From Chromobotia macracanthus (lineage: Eukaryota > Chordata > Actinopteri > Cypriniformes > Botiidae), in assembly GCA_036877525.1 (NCBI GenBank), contig JAZGTH010000065.1, forward strand, positions 7,785,001 to 7,849,000: 64,000 bases of DNA, read 5' to 3'. Below are positions 1 through 11,700 of this stretch, one piece after another. A program made the position numbers and the translations under genes. Numbering within the stretch: position 1 is the first letter of the stretch; every line of letters starts with the position of its first letter. The notes under the pieces were generated by a model. That model saw only the letters and a list, made by a program, of their open reading frames with translations. It ran no database searches and was not told where the DNA came from.

Positions 1-3000
1 AATAAGATGTTTCTTAAGATAAATAAGATGTTGAATTCTTAGGTATGTCAGTGAGCTCAGTGTCTCATGCAATATCAACCTGTTTAAAGCAGAAGGGGAG
101 AGTGACTTGCTAGTGGATGACAACAAATTAAAAATGGTATTTTAATGTACATTTTGCTTGTTGCCCAAAAAGTGTCCATATGCCCTCAGTTAAACTTTTA
201 AGGAAATCATCTTTTTATCTTTAGACTTCTGCTAGTAATATGCAAAATGACAGTATGACAAGAATGTGTGTATAATTCAGAGCAACACTACTTCTCTCAT
301 ATTCAGCAACAAAATATAATCTTTAATCATCTACATAAAATTAGCTGCTTTAAAACCCTAAGAACTGGAGAGTAGATTTCGCGTAATGGCAGGGTATCAA
401 AGCCAATTACAAAGTGAACCTTTGAAAGGGGTTTCTAAACTATTCAGCAGCAACCATTCAGCAAGACCCAATTAGGTGATGTGATGGCACAATGCTTGAC
501 ACAGACATTCTTGTCTACGGTTCTAGATTTTTTTGCCTGTCGCTAAAATGACTATTTTAAAAAACTCAACATCTAGGAAGTCACTTTAAAGTAGAGCTGC
601 ACTGTCACCCCGTTAGATGTCAGATTTCCCTTATAATGAATGAGCATAAAACAGGTGCCTAATCATCTCATTCTGTAGACTTACATGACAGACAGAACTA
701 TAAAAAAGGTTGTGTTTGCATTGCATCACATTGCATCATGCTTACATGATATGGCAGAAAAGCAAACAAAAAGAAAAGACAAATGATACTTTAGGACTAT
801 TCTGTTTGATTTACCATCTACTTATGCAGTTGTTTATGTGGACATGTGTCCAACATGATAATACAGCCTTATGCCACTGTAAGGGATCAGTGAAGAAACC
901 TTTTCACAGCAAATGAGCCAGAGAGCTGCTGACCAGAGGTTTTAACAGATAACAACTGTCACTGGCTGCCTTTTCCATTTGCTTTGCCTCTCCAGGACTG
1001 GAATATAAAATGTCTGTGTCATGTTATACCTTATTCATCCCTTTCCAGTTGTACCTATTGCAGCAAGGGTGATCACAAACAATCCAATCAAGTTAGGACA
1101 GCAACCTGAATAGAATTTTCACCATTTTAAGCAGAGATAAAACAGTTTGACTTTTTGAGCTCTGCTGTATCACAGGCATGCATCTACATTTTGCTGCCAT
1201 GCCTAAAAGTGTGGAAGATTGGTCTTTATGCTTTGCCAGAAAGAAATCAATTAAACTTTGTGGAAAAATGCTGAATTTCAGCAGTGGAGTTTGCAGGTAT
1301 CCACTAAAACAGAAGCAACGCCATTTTAAATTTTTTTTACCAAGCAAAATTGCTGTGCTTTCTGTTTCTCAAAGAGAGAATGATCTTCATTTAAAGAGTT
1401 TTTGGATGCAGTTGGATGTTTGTACAAAATGGCAGTTATTGATAAAAAATCAGTTCAGTGCTTTGAAATCAAAGCAGGGCAATCTCTGAGCTCTTTAGGG
1501 ATCAACATGACAGGGAATACGACATAATCTTAGATGTTTAATGATGGGCGGAGCTTGCACTATTGCTCAGATCAATTCAATCCATCCACATTAGCATAGT
1601 GTGCTTCCTCTCTCCTCCCGCATAAAACAGGTTGATATCACATGACACGCTGAGCTCACTGACAGACTTTCTGCCAGAATTCACTGACAGAATTCATCAT
1701 AGCAAGAAACATCCTATCTTCTGGTATTTTATTTTAGCCAGCAGAGAAGGATAGCGAGGAAAATGAAGATATTTATGCATATATGTCACTCCCACAATGA
1801 TCCATCTGGTGGGAGAAAAAAAGTGTATTGCAATCCTATAAATCGTTCATTTTCTTGTTGGCCTCGAAATATTTGTTAAAAAAAAAACAGACTGAAATGG
1901 GTTTTAACACATTTAGCCATGCATAATATATACACTACCTGTTTGTTTAACCACTCTCCAGCATTTTTTGCAGGCACATTTGCTTATGTAAAATGATTCC
2001 TGTAACCAACTGATCCAAAATGTTTACTATTCCCTGTTCTATAACTCACTCCTCTGTCAACTGAACACACACTAGCCTCCAGCCACTGTGTTTTACATTA
2101 TGCTTGGCCTAATGCAAGGTAAATAATCTTTCCACATTGTGTGCATCCCCCTGGGAGAGGCCCCCTGATCCAAGCCTGATTTCCATTTATACTACATGTT
2201 ACTCCAGGGTAGATTTTTTCGGTGTTACTAGAGATTGTTATAATGCCAGGGAGAAACAGTGGATACACCCATTCTGCAGTGGCATTGGAACCAGCATCCA
2301 ACAGATCGACCCAAGTGGGTGTGTGTTTGTCTCAATATGTGTGTGCATGTTTATGCATACATGTCATATAGCGGCTGTCACTGCTACAAGTGGGCACAGG
2401 GAATATAATGGTCTCCCAGTGGGACAGAATCAATTATATAACTGCTTTTTAATACCCGCTAGCATGCAGGGAGAAATGCATTCTGCTGAGGGATTTAGGA
2501 GTGATGCCTCCTCTTCTGACAGAAAAAGGATATTTTCTAGTGGTTTTCCCTCTGCTGATGATGAAGAGAACAGAAGAGGAGAGAGGGGAAGACCATAGCT
2601 AGCTGGCAGGCATTAGTGAGAAAAGAGTTGAAAAACAAGGGAATAAAGGTTGGGGGAGAGTGAGGGCTGTCAATCTCATTCTAACCTGCTCCATCCAACT
2701 GCGATAAACCAGATTTAGGTGGAAGTGTCCATTGCTGCCGGCATGTTCCTTTAAGAAAAAGGCCCAGCAGGCTGAGTCTCTAAGTAAAAGAGAATTATGC
2801 CACAAAGAATACAAACAAGACTGAGATAAACAAACCAACCTGCTGTGCATGCCAATGGTGTAGCACAGAAAAAGCGTGCTTGTCACAATGTCCTTCCATT
2901 GAGTATTCTTCGAAAACTGATTACTCTTCTCTCATGTCACTTCAGACACATCCTTGTGATTTGTAACTCATTTAGACTGGCAGTTGGTGCCAAATAAAAA

Positions 3001-3768
3001 CACGTCACATTCAAAAGACTATAAGCATTTACAGCTGACAAGCTACCAGTGAAGAATGTCAGACTGCCATTGTGAAAGCATTGCATGGCAATGGCTTGCT
3101 GAGACCTGGCCTGACCAGGTCATGTTCAGCCTTGATGATAATATCTGATACGTCTGATGAATATCTGATGAAGATAGTGGCTGCAACCAGCCAAGCACAA
3201 GAAACAGGTCTTTTACTATTTTATGTTGTATCAAGTCCATTTATTAAATATGTGCAGGGATATAAAACCATCACATCCATGTATTCTGGGACCAAAATAA
3301 TTCCCCACTGTAGAACATATTCTAGTAAGAATTAGCAACAGTTCTACACCCAACACATGCTAATTCTGTTTCAAAATCTGCCTGCTATCCTTCTCCATCT
3401 AAAGCTTATCTACATGCATTTGTAATGTTACAAATGTTTCTGCATGTTATTACTGTACGTCAGAAATAACTTTATAATAAAAATAAGATCCACAATTTTA
3501 ACTTATTAACCTTACAAATTACTTGTTATAACTGCCATTTTTTACAGGTCAGAACTATCAGAATATTTCTAGTTACTGTTCATGACATCCTAAACATAAA
3601 TTAAGCTAAAATTATTTTAATTATTTTAATTTATTTTAAATAATCTGACTTGAAATATAACTACTTAAAAAAATATAAATTCAAATTGTTAAAATGTATT
3701 GTCTACTCTACATTCCCAGAGCAATGCAAACTGGGTAACTGTTCCTGCTCTCCAAAATGAAGTTTATT
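1..3768. other. Gene-free AT-rich DNA, no assigned element
   Basis: No supported gene. The open frames here (for example on both strands at 1093-1489 and 2098-2598) overlap one another in opposite directions, have no recognisable domain and no good start context. The stretch around 2315-2370 is rich in GT/GCAT alternation. 3595-3680 is almost pure A/T with repeated TTATTTTAA. Nothing else stands out. Confidence 0.6.
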
Positions 3769-3990
3769 TAACTTCGGGAGGAGCACGGCCATGTAATCCA
3801 ACCAATCATTGCACAGGGGTGCGTATATATAGCCGTCCCTCACCTCTGTCCCATGACAGTTTTGCAGCATCACTCCACCACCCCATCACCTCACTCTTGG
3901 TTGGTATCTACCTCAGTGAAGAAAGGGGGAGTACTCTGGGTTTGGGCCAAATTCCGAGCTCAGAGTCCTCCCCCGGACAGCATGCCAAAT
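3769..3990 (+). promoter_or_regulatory. Promoter-like GC-richer block (CCAAT plus TATA box)
   Basis: Seen directly: a short GC-richer island in AT-rich surroundings, with a CCAAT-type motif (ACCAATCA, from 3801) followed about 20 bases later by TATATATA (3824-3831). A C-rich pyrimidine segment lies downstream, and the island stops abruptly near 3990. The arrangement resembles a TATA-dependent polymerase II promoter. The isolated setting and abrupt edges suggest a fragment of a transposable element rather than a host gene start. No open frame of note follows. The function is inferred and no family name is assigned. Confidence 0.35.
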
Positions 3991-4183
3991 ATGCATTTAT
4001 GATCATTTCCGATCACTCTAATTATCATTGTAATTATTAATGTAGTTATATGTAGGACTACTACTAAGACTATACAAATTTCTTGATAGTTTTGAGTCCA
4101 GTGTAGTAAAATGCAGAGTTTAATATATATTTGTGACTCAAAGAAAGGTAAAATTAACATGCAATTTGACTCAGCAAAAACTC

Positions 4184-4351
4184 TGCATTTAACCCATCCA
4201 ATTAGTGCACACACTGCAAACTCTCAACACATACCCAGAGCAGTGTGCAGCAATTGGGGGTAGGGTGCCTTGCTCACGGGCAACTCAGTAGTTTGAGAGC
4301 TTTGGGATCGTACCAGCAACCTTTAGCTCCCTAATCAGTAGACTACAACAG
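4184..4351 (-). mobile_element. tRNA-derived SINE, degraded copy 1
   Basis: On the plus strand it starts with GCATTTAACCCATC and passes through CAGAGCAGTGTGCAGC, CAATTGGGGGTAGG and GTGCCTTGCTCACGGGCA. It ends in a segment whose complement resembles a tRNA gene head (GTAGTCTACTGATTAGGGAG, then a B-box-like GTACGATCCC). The element therefore reads on the minus strand, with its polymerase III head at the right. It matches three other copies in this window (5215, 6259, 25130) segment by segment. The family is common in teleosts, but I give no name. Old, diverged and non-coding. Confidence 0.75.
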
Positions 4352-5214
4352 GTTAAACAGGATGAGCACAAAACAATGGATAGCACTGATAGATCAGCTC
4401 TGCTGTCTTGTTAGTCACAATCAAAGCTCATTTTACAGCACACCACCATCAGAAAGAACACGCATTGAATTTACTCCCTCCAAGGCTTTAGTTTGCTGGT
4501 ATTAACATATATATACTGTCTTCAAGTTGAAAAGAAGGGCTTGTGCTCCTCTTATCACATCAACATGTGACCTTTAGAAAAGAGTTTTACATTATGCAGT
4601 CCTTATCGATTTACATAAACCTCTTTTCTTTATTCCCTTTAGCATATTTTATTAATTGCTAAAAGGTCTCACTGAAACTTTGCCTCTACAAAATCTTATT
4701 TGCATGCCAAGTGGAAAAGAAATGAAAGGGGAGGTGAGAACATTGTTCTTCACTGAACACGCCAATCTGACTTATCTCATGTACTTATGTCATCACGGCT
4801 CTCTAGAACATCTCACATGCACCGTTCTAAATGATTAAATGCCAATATGTTCAATGCAAATGTTAGCCAACATTGCAAAATAACACAATTATATCAGTCT
4901 GTAAAGGCAATAAAACATAGTTAAAAAACAGCATAAATCAGTTGTGCTAAAACATTTAAGGTAACGGCTGTCTTAGGAGATCAGATCACAAGCGTTAATA
5001 CTGGCAAGCGTGTGGTGGTGGTTAAGGCAGCATGTACAGTATTATACAGATGAAGCCAAATACGCCTTGGAAATTTCACTCAAGGAAATGAAAGCTTAGC
5101 TTTTTTCCCAAACACCTCTGTCTCCTTATGTGTGGTAAGTTTAGGCCAAAGTCAACATTAATACATACTACAAACTTACATAACCACAGCTGCAAGGACA
5201 CAGCAGTCACAAAA
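4352..5214. other. Gene-free interval between SINE copies
   Basis: AT-rich unique-looking DNA. The 60-codon frame at 4656-4838 has no recognisable features. I see nothing further. Confidence 0.55.
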
Positions 5215-5333
5215 CAAACACTTCAATGCGGGGTAAAGTGCCTTGTTGTTACCTGCCGGCACTGGGAGTCACAAACTCGCAACCTTCACGTTACAACTCT
5301 GACACTAACCAGTGGGCCACAATTGCCCCTTTA
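5215..5333 (-). mobile_element. tRNA-derived SINE, truncated copy 2 (head only)
   Basis: Only the right part of the SINE is present: GGGGTAAAGTGCCTTG, CCTGCCGGCACTGGGAGTC, then the tRNA-like head ending in CAGTGGGCCACAATTGCCCC. Read on the minus strand this begins with a polymerase III head whose A box resembles TGGCCCACTGG. The GCATTTAACCC tail seen in the other copies is missing, so it is truncated at its 3' end. Orientation is the same as its neighbours at 4184 and 6259. Confidence 0.7.
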
Positions 5334-5368
5334 TATTAATTAACCATAGGAATAATTTATTATAAATA

Positions 5369-5410
5369 AAGTACCAGAACTATCTCATCAAGTACCAGAA
5401 CTATCCCAAC
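5369..5410. repeat. 21-bp tandem duplication
   Basis: Two adjacent 21-bp units (5369-5389 and 5390-5410) share AAGTACCAGAACTATC and differ only in the last few bases. It lies just after SINE copy 2 and 54 bases before another, unrelated tandem repeat. Confidence 0.85.
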
Positions 5411-5464
5411 TTTAAATTTGAAAAAACTTTATTAATTTTAATATTTACACTTTACTACATCCTA

Positions 5465-5542
5465 GTTATCCCAATGCAACTGTAATGCAAGTTATCCCAA
5501 TGCAACTGTAATGCAACTTATCCCAAAGCAACTGTAATGCAA
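5465..5542. repeat. 26-bp tandem repeat, three units
   Basis: Three head-to-tail 26-bp units at 5465-5490, 5491-5516 and 5517-5542. The first two are identical. The third differs at two positions (first base, and AAAG for AATG). The unit carries TTATCCCAATGCAACTGTAA. The low divergence points to recent local duplication. No coding role is visible. Confidence 0.92.
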
Positions 5543-6258
5543 ATTATGTATCTATTTTCCCTTAACTCAATGGGCAACTAAAATGTATGGTTTCAACATT
5601 CCCAGCTGAATTATCTGTTAGCAATATGCTCTAAAGTGCAACACTTTCCCAGTTGTTTCCTGGCCAGCAGAACACAGCGTGACAAAGGGTTTTATTTGTG
5701 TTTTTTCTTTGCTTCTCCTCCATGGCTGCACTCCAAAGAGAGCTCCCGTCTCATCCCCTCGTGTCTTTGCACTGCTTAAACATGTTGCTCACATGTTCTT
5801 TCATCTCCCCTTCACTTTTTCCTCTGGATGATTCACGCGGCCAGCTATGTCGAATCAAAGAGCTTAGCAGGCGCATACTCTGAACATCATTAATGTTGCA
5901 GATACTATACAGCACTCATTGGGCTCATCGCCTGTGACGCACAAGCAATGCCAATGGACAGCAGATGAAAGTGAATGCAGAACGTGAGGAGAGCCAGGTG
6001 TGCCTAATCTTCTCAATAAAGTGACACTTAGACCCTCCTTCCCTCTCTGCACCGACACCCCTTTCAATATCATCTGCACATTACATGGTCTTTAAGCACA
6101 GACTTGCAATGTCCTTGTATTGTTTTTCAAAGACGACACCATTACACTCAAAAAAAGTTCAGAGAGAGTCACTCCTACAGGAAGCACACAGTCACAGCAA
6201 TGGCTAGATTATGTTTTTGATTGGCCCTTCCTGCCAATCAAAAAGTGACATTTTTCAG
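5543..6258. other. Gene-free interval
   Basis: No supported gene. Short frames at 5698-5883 (+) and 5864-6079 (-) have no domains. Ordinary unique-looking sequence. Confidence 0.5.
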
Positions 6259-6450
6259 ATATGGTAACCCATACCTGAAATGTGATCTCTGCATTTAACC
6301 CATCACTGGTGAGGAGTGAACACACTGCAAGTCATGAACACACACACACCCGGAGCAGTGGGCAGCACTGCGCCCGGGGAGCAATTGGGGGTGTGCTTGC
6401 CTTTCTCAAGGGCACTTCAGTTACTACCTGCCTGCACTGGAATCGAACCA
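6259..6450 (-). mobile_element. tRNA-derived SINE, copy 3 (head truncated)
   Basis: The best preserved tail-side copy: a CCCATACCTGAAATGTG segment, GCATTTAACCCATC, CCCGGAGCAGTGGGCAGC, CCGGGGAGCAATTGGGGGTG, TCAAGGGCACTTCAG and GCACTGGAATCGAACCAG. The last motif is the complement of a tRNA-like B box (GGTTCGATTCC). The copy breaks off at 6450, so the A-box end is lost, and an AGAAGAAAGAAG purine run follows. The two overlapping frames of 65 and 67 codons here (6282-6519) are artefacts of this repeat. Confidence 0.8.
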
Positions 6451-7376
6451 GAAGAAAGAAGAACCAGAAGTGGAAGTGAAAGAATACATGTATTTTTAAA
6501 CTGCTCTGAAAATGACTAGCAGTGCGAAAAGATGGAGGCTAATTGATGAGAATGTGTACTGGCAGTGTGCAGAGCTCTCAACAGCACAAGCAAGCATGTA
6601 TGACAGGTAATTTGACGGGTTCTGTGTTTTAACTTCCCTTAACTCTGCAGATACTCTTACAACAAACCACATGAAACACAGCTCTACTGTGCGACAGCTA
6701 TCTCAAAGCCCTGACTGCATGTATTTCCTGCATTACCCAATTGTGTTTGCTCTCACAACATCATAGACTGACAACTGATGGGACAAACAAAAAACAGGGT
6801 GTGGGTGGATGAAATGCCCCTGGAGTCTTGAGGGAGCGGTAAGTCACGCAGTCTAAATGTATTACACATACTGAGCATATTGATATTCCTCTAGCTCACT
6901 CTTCCAAGCTGAAAAGACAATAAAAGGAGTAAACAATAAAGTTGATGGTGCGAAAGTTTTGATATAACTGATGCTTCTAGGACAGTTAAGGAAGCTAGAG
7001 GTGAATGCCACTCTGTGTTCACCTGCCCGGGCTGAACAAAGCTTAGGTCAAATGAGTCTGGTGTGATAGATGGGAAACTAGTTATGCAAATCTGGAGCGA
7101 GCGCAGCTAGCAATGCCAACACGCCCAACTCACTGCTCAGTCAAGGGTAACGAGTCTCAGTGGGCAAATTGTATTGCAGGGAGGGGGTGCAGTAGAGGAT
7201 ACCAACACAGGGAGTGAGCCAAACTCACATGGTCCTGGCTGTTTTTTTGCCAGCTGAACAGCTTGGCCTGCTCCCTGTCATCTGAGGCTAGTGAGCTATG
7301 ACACAGAAGCTGGCCAAACCATCCTGTCTTTAATGACCTGCATTGTAGGCATAGAGCTTGGGCTCCCTCTCTATCA
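6451..7376. other. Gene-free interval
   Basis: No supported gene or repeat. A perfect octamer ATGCAAAT at 7084-7091 is no more than expected by chance in this much AT-rich DNA. Confidence 0.5.
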
Positions 7377-7418
<42 letters not shown>

Positions 7419-7433
7419 CACACACACACACAC
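7377..7433. repeat. Compound microsatellite (CT)n(CA)n
   Basis: A (CT)n run passes directly into (CA)n, broken once by a G near 7417. The 60-codon frame at 7291-7473, with its Ser-Leu and Thr-His run, is simply this repeat translated. Confidence 0.97.
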
Positions 7434-8130
7434 CAGAACCCTAACCTGCTATCAGCAAACTCCCATTCCCTAGGATGAAGCAATCTGCTAGGCTATTACT
7501 GTACATCACCCAGGATATTTTACTCTCCCCCTTCCATCAGTGCACTGGCTGAACATTAAAAGAGGGAAACAGGGCATTTCAAATATATGCTAACAAGCTA
7601 GCTAATGATCTATATGTTGCTTTTATCTATGTGATGCAGTAATCAATGCTTTAGGATGGGCTGTACACACTCTTGTTTTCAGCTTTCTTTCCATCAATTG
7701 AAGAGTGGTATATTATTGTGGTGCAATATATATCTGATAACCCCACCCTTTAAAGGAAATAAAACAAACCAAACTGTGATAAATTGCTTACAGTGCCTCA
7801 GTGACTACTCCTGCCTATGCAGCCATGCAGTTTAAGCTGCACCTGCTGTGTGGGTCTAGTTTTAGGGTGTACTCACACTGGGCATGGTTGCCTTATACCG
7901 AGCCTGAGCGTGATTGTCTCACCCTTTCATCAGAGCCCCCTGCCTACCCTGCCTTTAATTTATTGCAAGGAATGCCCACAGAATGACTGTCTGACCAATT
8001 TGCATGACCAAATTTGTGCACAGTGATTTTAATTTTATAATTTTAATTTTTTATTTATTTTGCTGCAATTTAAGAATTGCAAACGTGATTAGTGACAAGC
8101 ATTGCCAAATTTAGTAAAAATATCCTTGCA
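7434..8130. other. Gene-free interval with a possible DNA-transposon scrap
   Basis: The segment at about 7865-7925 (GGTGTACTCACACTGGGCAT and onward to GCGTGATTGTC) reads like a piece of a dispersed fish repeat, but there is too little to classify. Two overlapping frames (7801-8026) have no recognisable domain. Confidence 0.35.
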
Positions 8131-8132
8131 GA

Positions 8133-8192
8133 AAACTATTTCACATCACTGTTGAAACTATTTCACATCACTGTTGATGCAGTGATGTGAAA
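8133..8192. repeat. 22-bp direct duplication with a 13-bp inverted repeat
   Basis: Two perfect head-to-tail 22-bp units at 8133-8154 and 8155-8176. Within the second, TTTCACATCACTG (8161-8173) pairs exactly with CAGTGATGTGAAA (8180-8192) across a 6-base loop. The same right arm can also pair with the copy in the first unit, so two alternative hairpins are possible. No coding context. Confidence 0.93.
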
Positions 8193-8354
8193 CTTCTCTA
8201 TTAAATAGTATTAAAAAACTTCTATACAAAATGAGAACCTCATCATAAAAAAATTAAAACAGTAAGAGAGAAACCCATATGACAGCTGCTTCCTCTGACA
8301 CCTTTGTATCCAATGAAGTAATACATTCAGGTTAATGGTAAAAATAATTAATTT

Positions 8355-8798
8355 AAAAAATATGATACGATGCATCGATGCCACACATAAAATATCGATA
8401 ATTTTATATAGTACCTATAGGTACGTAAAATATAGGTACAGATAAAATACTCAGGAAATACAACACACTTGTCAGTGCATTTAAAAAAAAACATGGAATT
8501 GAAGAAAGCACTGTAGCTGTCGAAATACAGTCACTTTCAAATCATGTGCCCATTATTTATTTTTTTTAATTTAAAAAATATAAACTAAATTGTATTTTTT
8601 GTTGTAAATGATACTGCATATAATTTGTTTAATTAAGCATTTATGTTATGTATTTGTTGCATTTGTGAGTTTTGTGTGAATAAAAAAGAAACTGGCTGTG
8701 TAAACTAGGCACATAATATTGAAATCTATCAATATACTCCCGAATGAATTTGGTATTTCGATATTGTATCGTGAGGAGATGTATGATTTACACCCCTA
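8355..8798. mobile_element. Decayed hAT-like non-autonomous DNA transposon
   Basis: The interval begins with ATGATACGATGCATCGATG and ends with ATTTCGATATTGTATCGTG and GATTTACACCCCTA. The last motif, complement TAGGGGTGTAAATC, is typical of terminal repeats of hAT-type elements in fish. The middle is A/T-rich with TATCGATA and palindromic CCTATAGG. No transposase frame is present. The left terminus is not clearly preserved and no target duplication could be defined, so the boundaries are approximate. Confidence 0.5.
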
Positions 8799-11700
8799 AT
8801 AAGAAATATAAGAAAAATAAGAAAATAAAACAAGAAATAATAAAATATACAATTTCAGTATTAATCATAATAAATTGCCAATTTACCTGAAGTTGACCTT
8901 TCTAAACTTTCTAAAAATGTTTCTTTTAAACTTTGTTAATTTCTTTATGTCCACCACTGAAATCGCACTCTATCCCACATGACACATTGTGCTCTCAGAC
9001 TAATAAGTATCTGCAAGCAGCAGAGGTGTGTTGGGATTTGATGAGTACAGACCAACATGCGATCCAGTGTGTTGTGTTTATAGCACTGATTGCATCTGCA
9101 AGCAGCTTTGTCTGTGGCACTCAGCTAAGGGTAATACTGGGGCTGTCAAAAAGCATGACTCTTAAATAAATAAGCTAAGGTAGAAAAGCCTGACATTTGG
9201 GTGTTCCAGAATCTTGCCAGAGCAAAGCTGGCACAGTTTTTTAACCTGTATTTATTGAATGGCTGATTAACACATTCTCGATTGATTTACAAAAATCTTA
9301 ATGGATTAGGGATAGGACAAACTTATATTAGTATCCTTTTTACTTTGCATCTATTATAGCAAAGGTAATATAGCAAATCTAAAGTTGTGTAGTTTTTGTT
9401 ATATGCAAAAATGATACAGTTTTGCTACTGCTACACTCTTTGTGACTAAATTAAAGCTTGCACTTGATTAATTGAATGCATTAGAACTCACAACCATTTG
9501 TGTATGGTTACAACTTAAGATTCGCTGTGTAGCCATATTCCCATGTTCAATTATTGTCATTTTGTACCAGACTTAATTGTGTTCAAAGGAAATTCATTGT
9601 GTTCAATTTCTATTTCCAAATGAAGTGATTATAATATAACAGAACTAACATAAAAGTTTGAACGAACCTGATTCTAGATCCAGAAAACAGTGTCCAGGAG
9701 TCCAAACCAGTTTAAAACTATTAGTACTTCTATAATTTTTCAAACACTGAGGGCTGTAGAAATTAATACTATGCAATGTGTGTTAATTATAAAAGCAGAT
9801 GTGTCATGAAAAATAATATAACTCAAATTCATATTGCATTCGGTTAGAACCATGAATCAATTACATTAATTTGAAATGCAAAATGCTAATAGGACACATT
9901 ATGCTAGCTAGATAATTAATCATAGCAATAAAAACATCCTTTAATCTTTTTTTTTTTTAAATCTTTAATCCATTACTAAAAATACTTACTGAGAGGATAA
10001 TCTGCAATATCTCAAAGACAATGTTTATGAGACACCTTTTTAATTACACAATACAGTGGAAAAATAGAGTGTAGTATTCTGACATAGATATGAACAGCAT
10101 AGGAAGAAAAACAGGATCACATTTTCCCCTGTAATAAGCAATACTCCCATCCACGCATATCAAAATGTTCTTGGCTAAATCAAAGATATGTCCCATGCTT
10201 CTCTTCCTCTTGGGTTTACTCTTCTTTTGTGCGCTGTGGGTCACACCACCCACACATACTTCATCTCTGTTTGTTTGTTCACCTTTAATATCCCTCTTCT
10301 ATAGCAGGCCCAAGCTCACCCAGCCAACAAAGCCTCTGCCACCTCATCCAGCTGTGATGGGGGACACATCCACTTGACCCAAACCACCACAGCGCTCTTC
10401 ACAGCTAAGATCAGATGACCACTGCAAAACAACTATGACAGACAACACACCCACCCACCCGCCCCAAAACTCAGTATGTGGGATGTGTGTGGGTGTCCTT
10501 TGAAATAAAGACACTACTCCCTTTGAAACAGGAGTTCTGCACTCTAACAAAGAACTAATTTAGTTACTAGCACACACATCGCACACAGTCCTCAACAGTA
10601 GAATAAAGACCATTTAATTTGTTTAAAAGGCTTTCGTTAATCGACTAGGGTGGTACACACATAGTGACATTTCAGATTGAATGCAGAATGCAGAGACCAC
10701 CTCAACTATCACTAATTAGCACGTGACAAGCTTGTGTCAACAGTGCTGACAGGCCACAGTTTTACTGTGTTTGCTGTCTGGGTTGTTTTGCATATTACGG
10801 TTTGTCTTTGCTTGACTTCGCAGACAATGATTGGTGTAATCAGAAAATGTTGTTGGTGATCAGTGGATTGCAGCTATCTTTAGTAGTTCTTTATTTAATT
10901 GATGTCTAAGCATTCAAGCATGAAGCAACATGGCATTAGAACAATTAGAATCCCCACAGAAGCTCTCATTCTTAGAATATGATCACTTATCTTATTGTGG
11001 TATCTGTGTTTTATTTTTTGTGAACTATTCCTTGAAAACACTACACTACGTTTGTTTTTTTTGTCTGTCCTCACCCAGTGCTCACTTCAGATAGAGTGTG
11101 TATGATATAAGTGTGCAGAGAATAGAGGTTACATCCTTGGAGTAGTGTTTGTTTTTCTGTAAGTCGGATCTGTGTCCATCAGCAGTCATCTCCCACAGAG
11201 AGCGCTACAGGTCCCAGGCCACTGTATCCCCTGTTGCCTTTGCTGTCACCTTTCTGCTTGTCTGCCCCTCTTTGGTAAATATACTTCAAGAGTCATGCTC
11301 TTACAATATTTCACACAGGCAGGTAGTACATCAGCAACCACCCTGTCCAGTTTATTTGTCTTCCCTTCTTCAATTCCAGAACTGTCCTCATCGCTGGGTT
11401 TCAGCCCAGAGGAGACAATGATATTATTGATGTGTTGCACTCCAGGTTTTGCAGGGGTCCCACAGTGCCCAGAGTAAGACTGCTGTCAGTGGTGTTGTCA
11501 GGACAGAGTACTAAGAGCCCCTCTTGGTCTCAGCATCAGGCACCCGTGACAGGAAACATCTTTTATTTTTCAGCCCTTACTGCTCCAGCTGAGTGTTATA
11601 AACAGCTTTCCTCTAAAACGACTGATGAACTTATCACCTGAATGCAATAAACCTTTGTGGATTTGTTTTTCCTCTTGGTATGAACCACAGCCACGTATGA

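Noticed and set aside
6282..6519. 65- and 67-codon overlapping frames
   Set aside because: They are translations of SINE copy 3.
7084..7091. POU octamer ATGCAAAT (also at 4854 and 18439)
   Set aside because: About as frequent as chance predicts, with no clustering.
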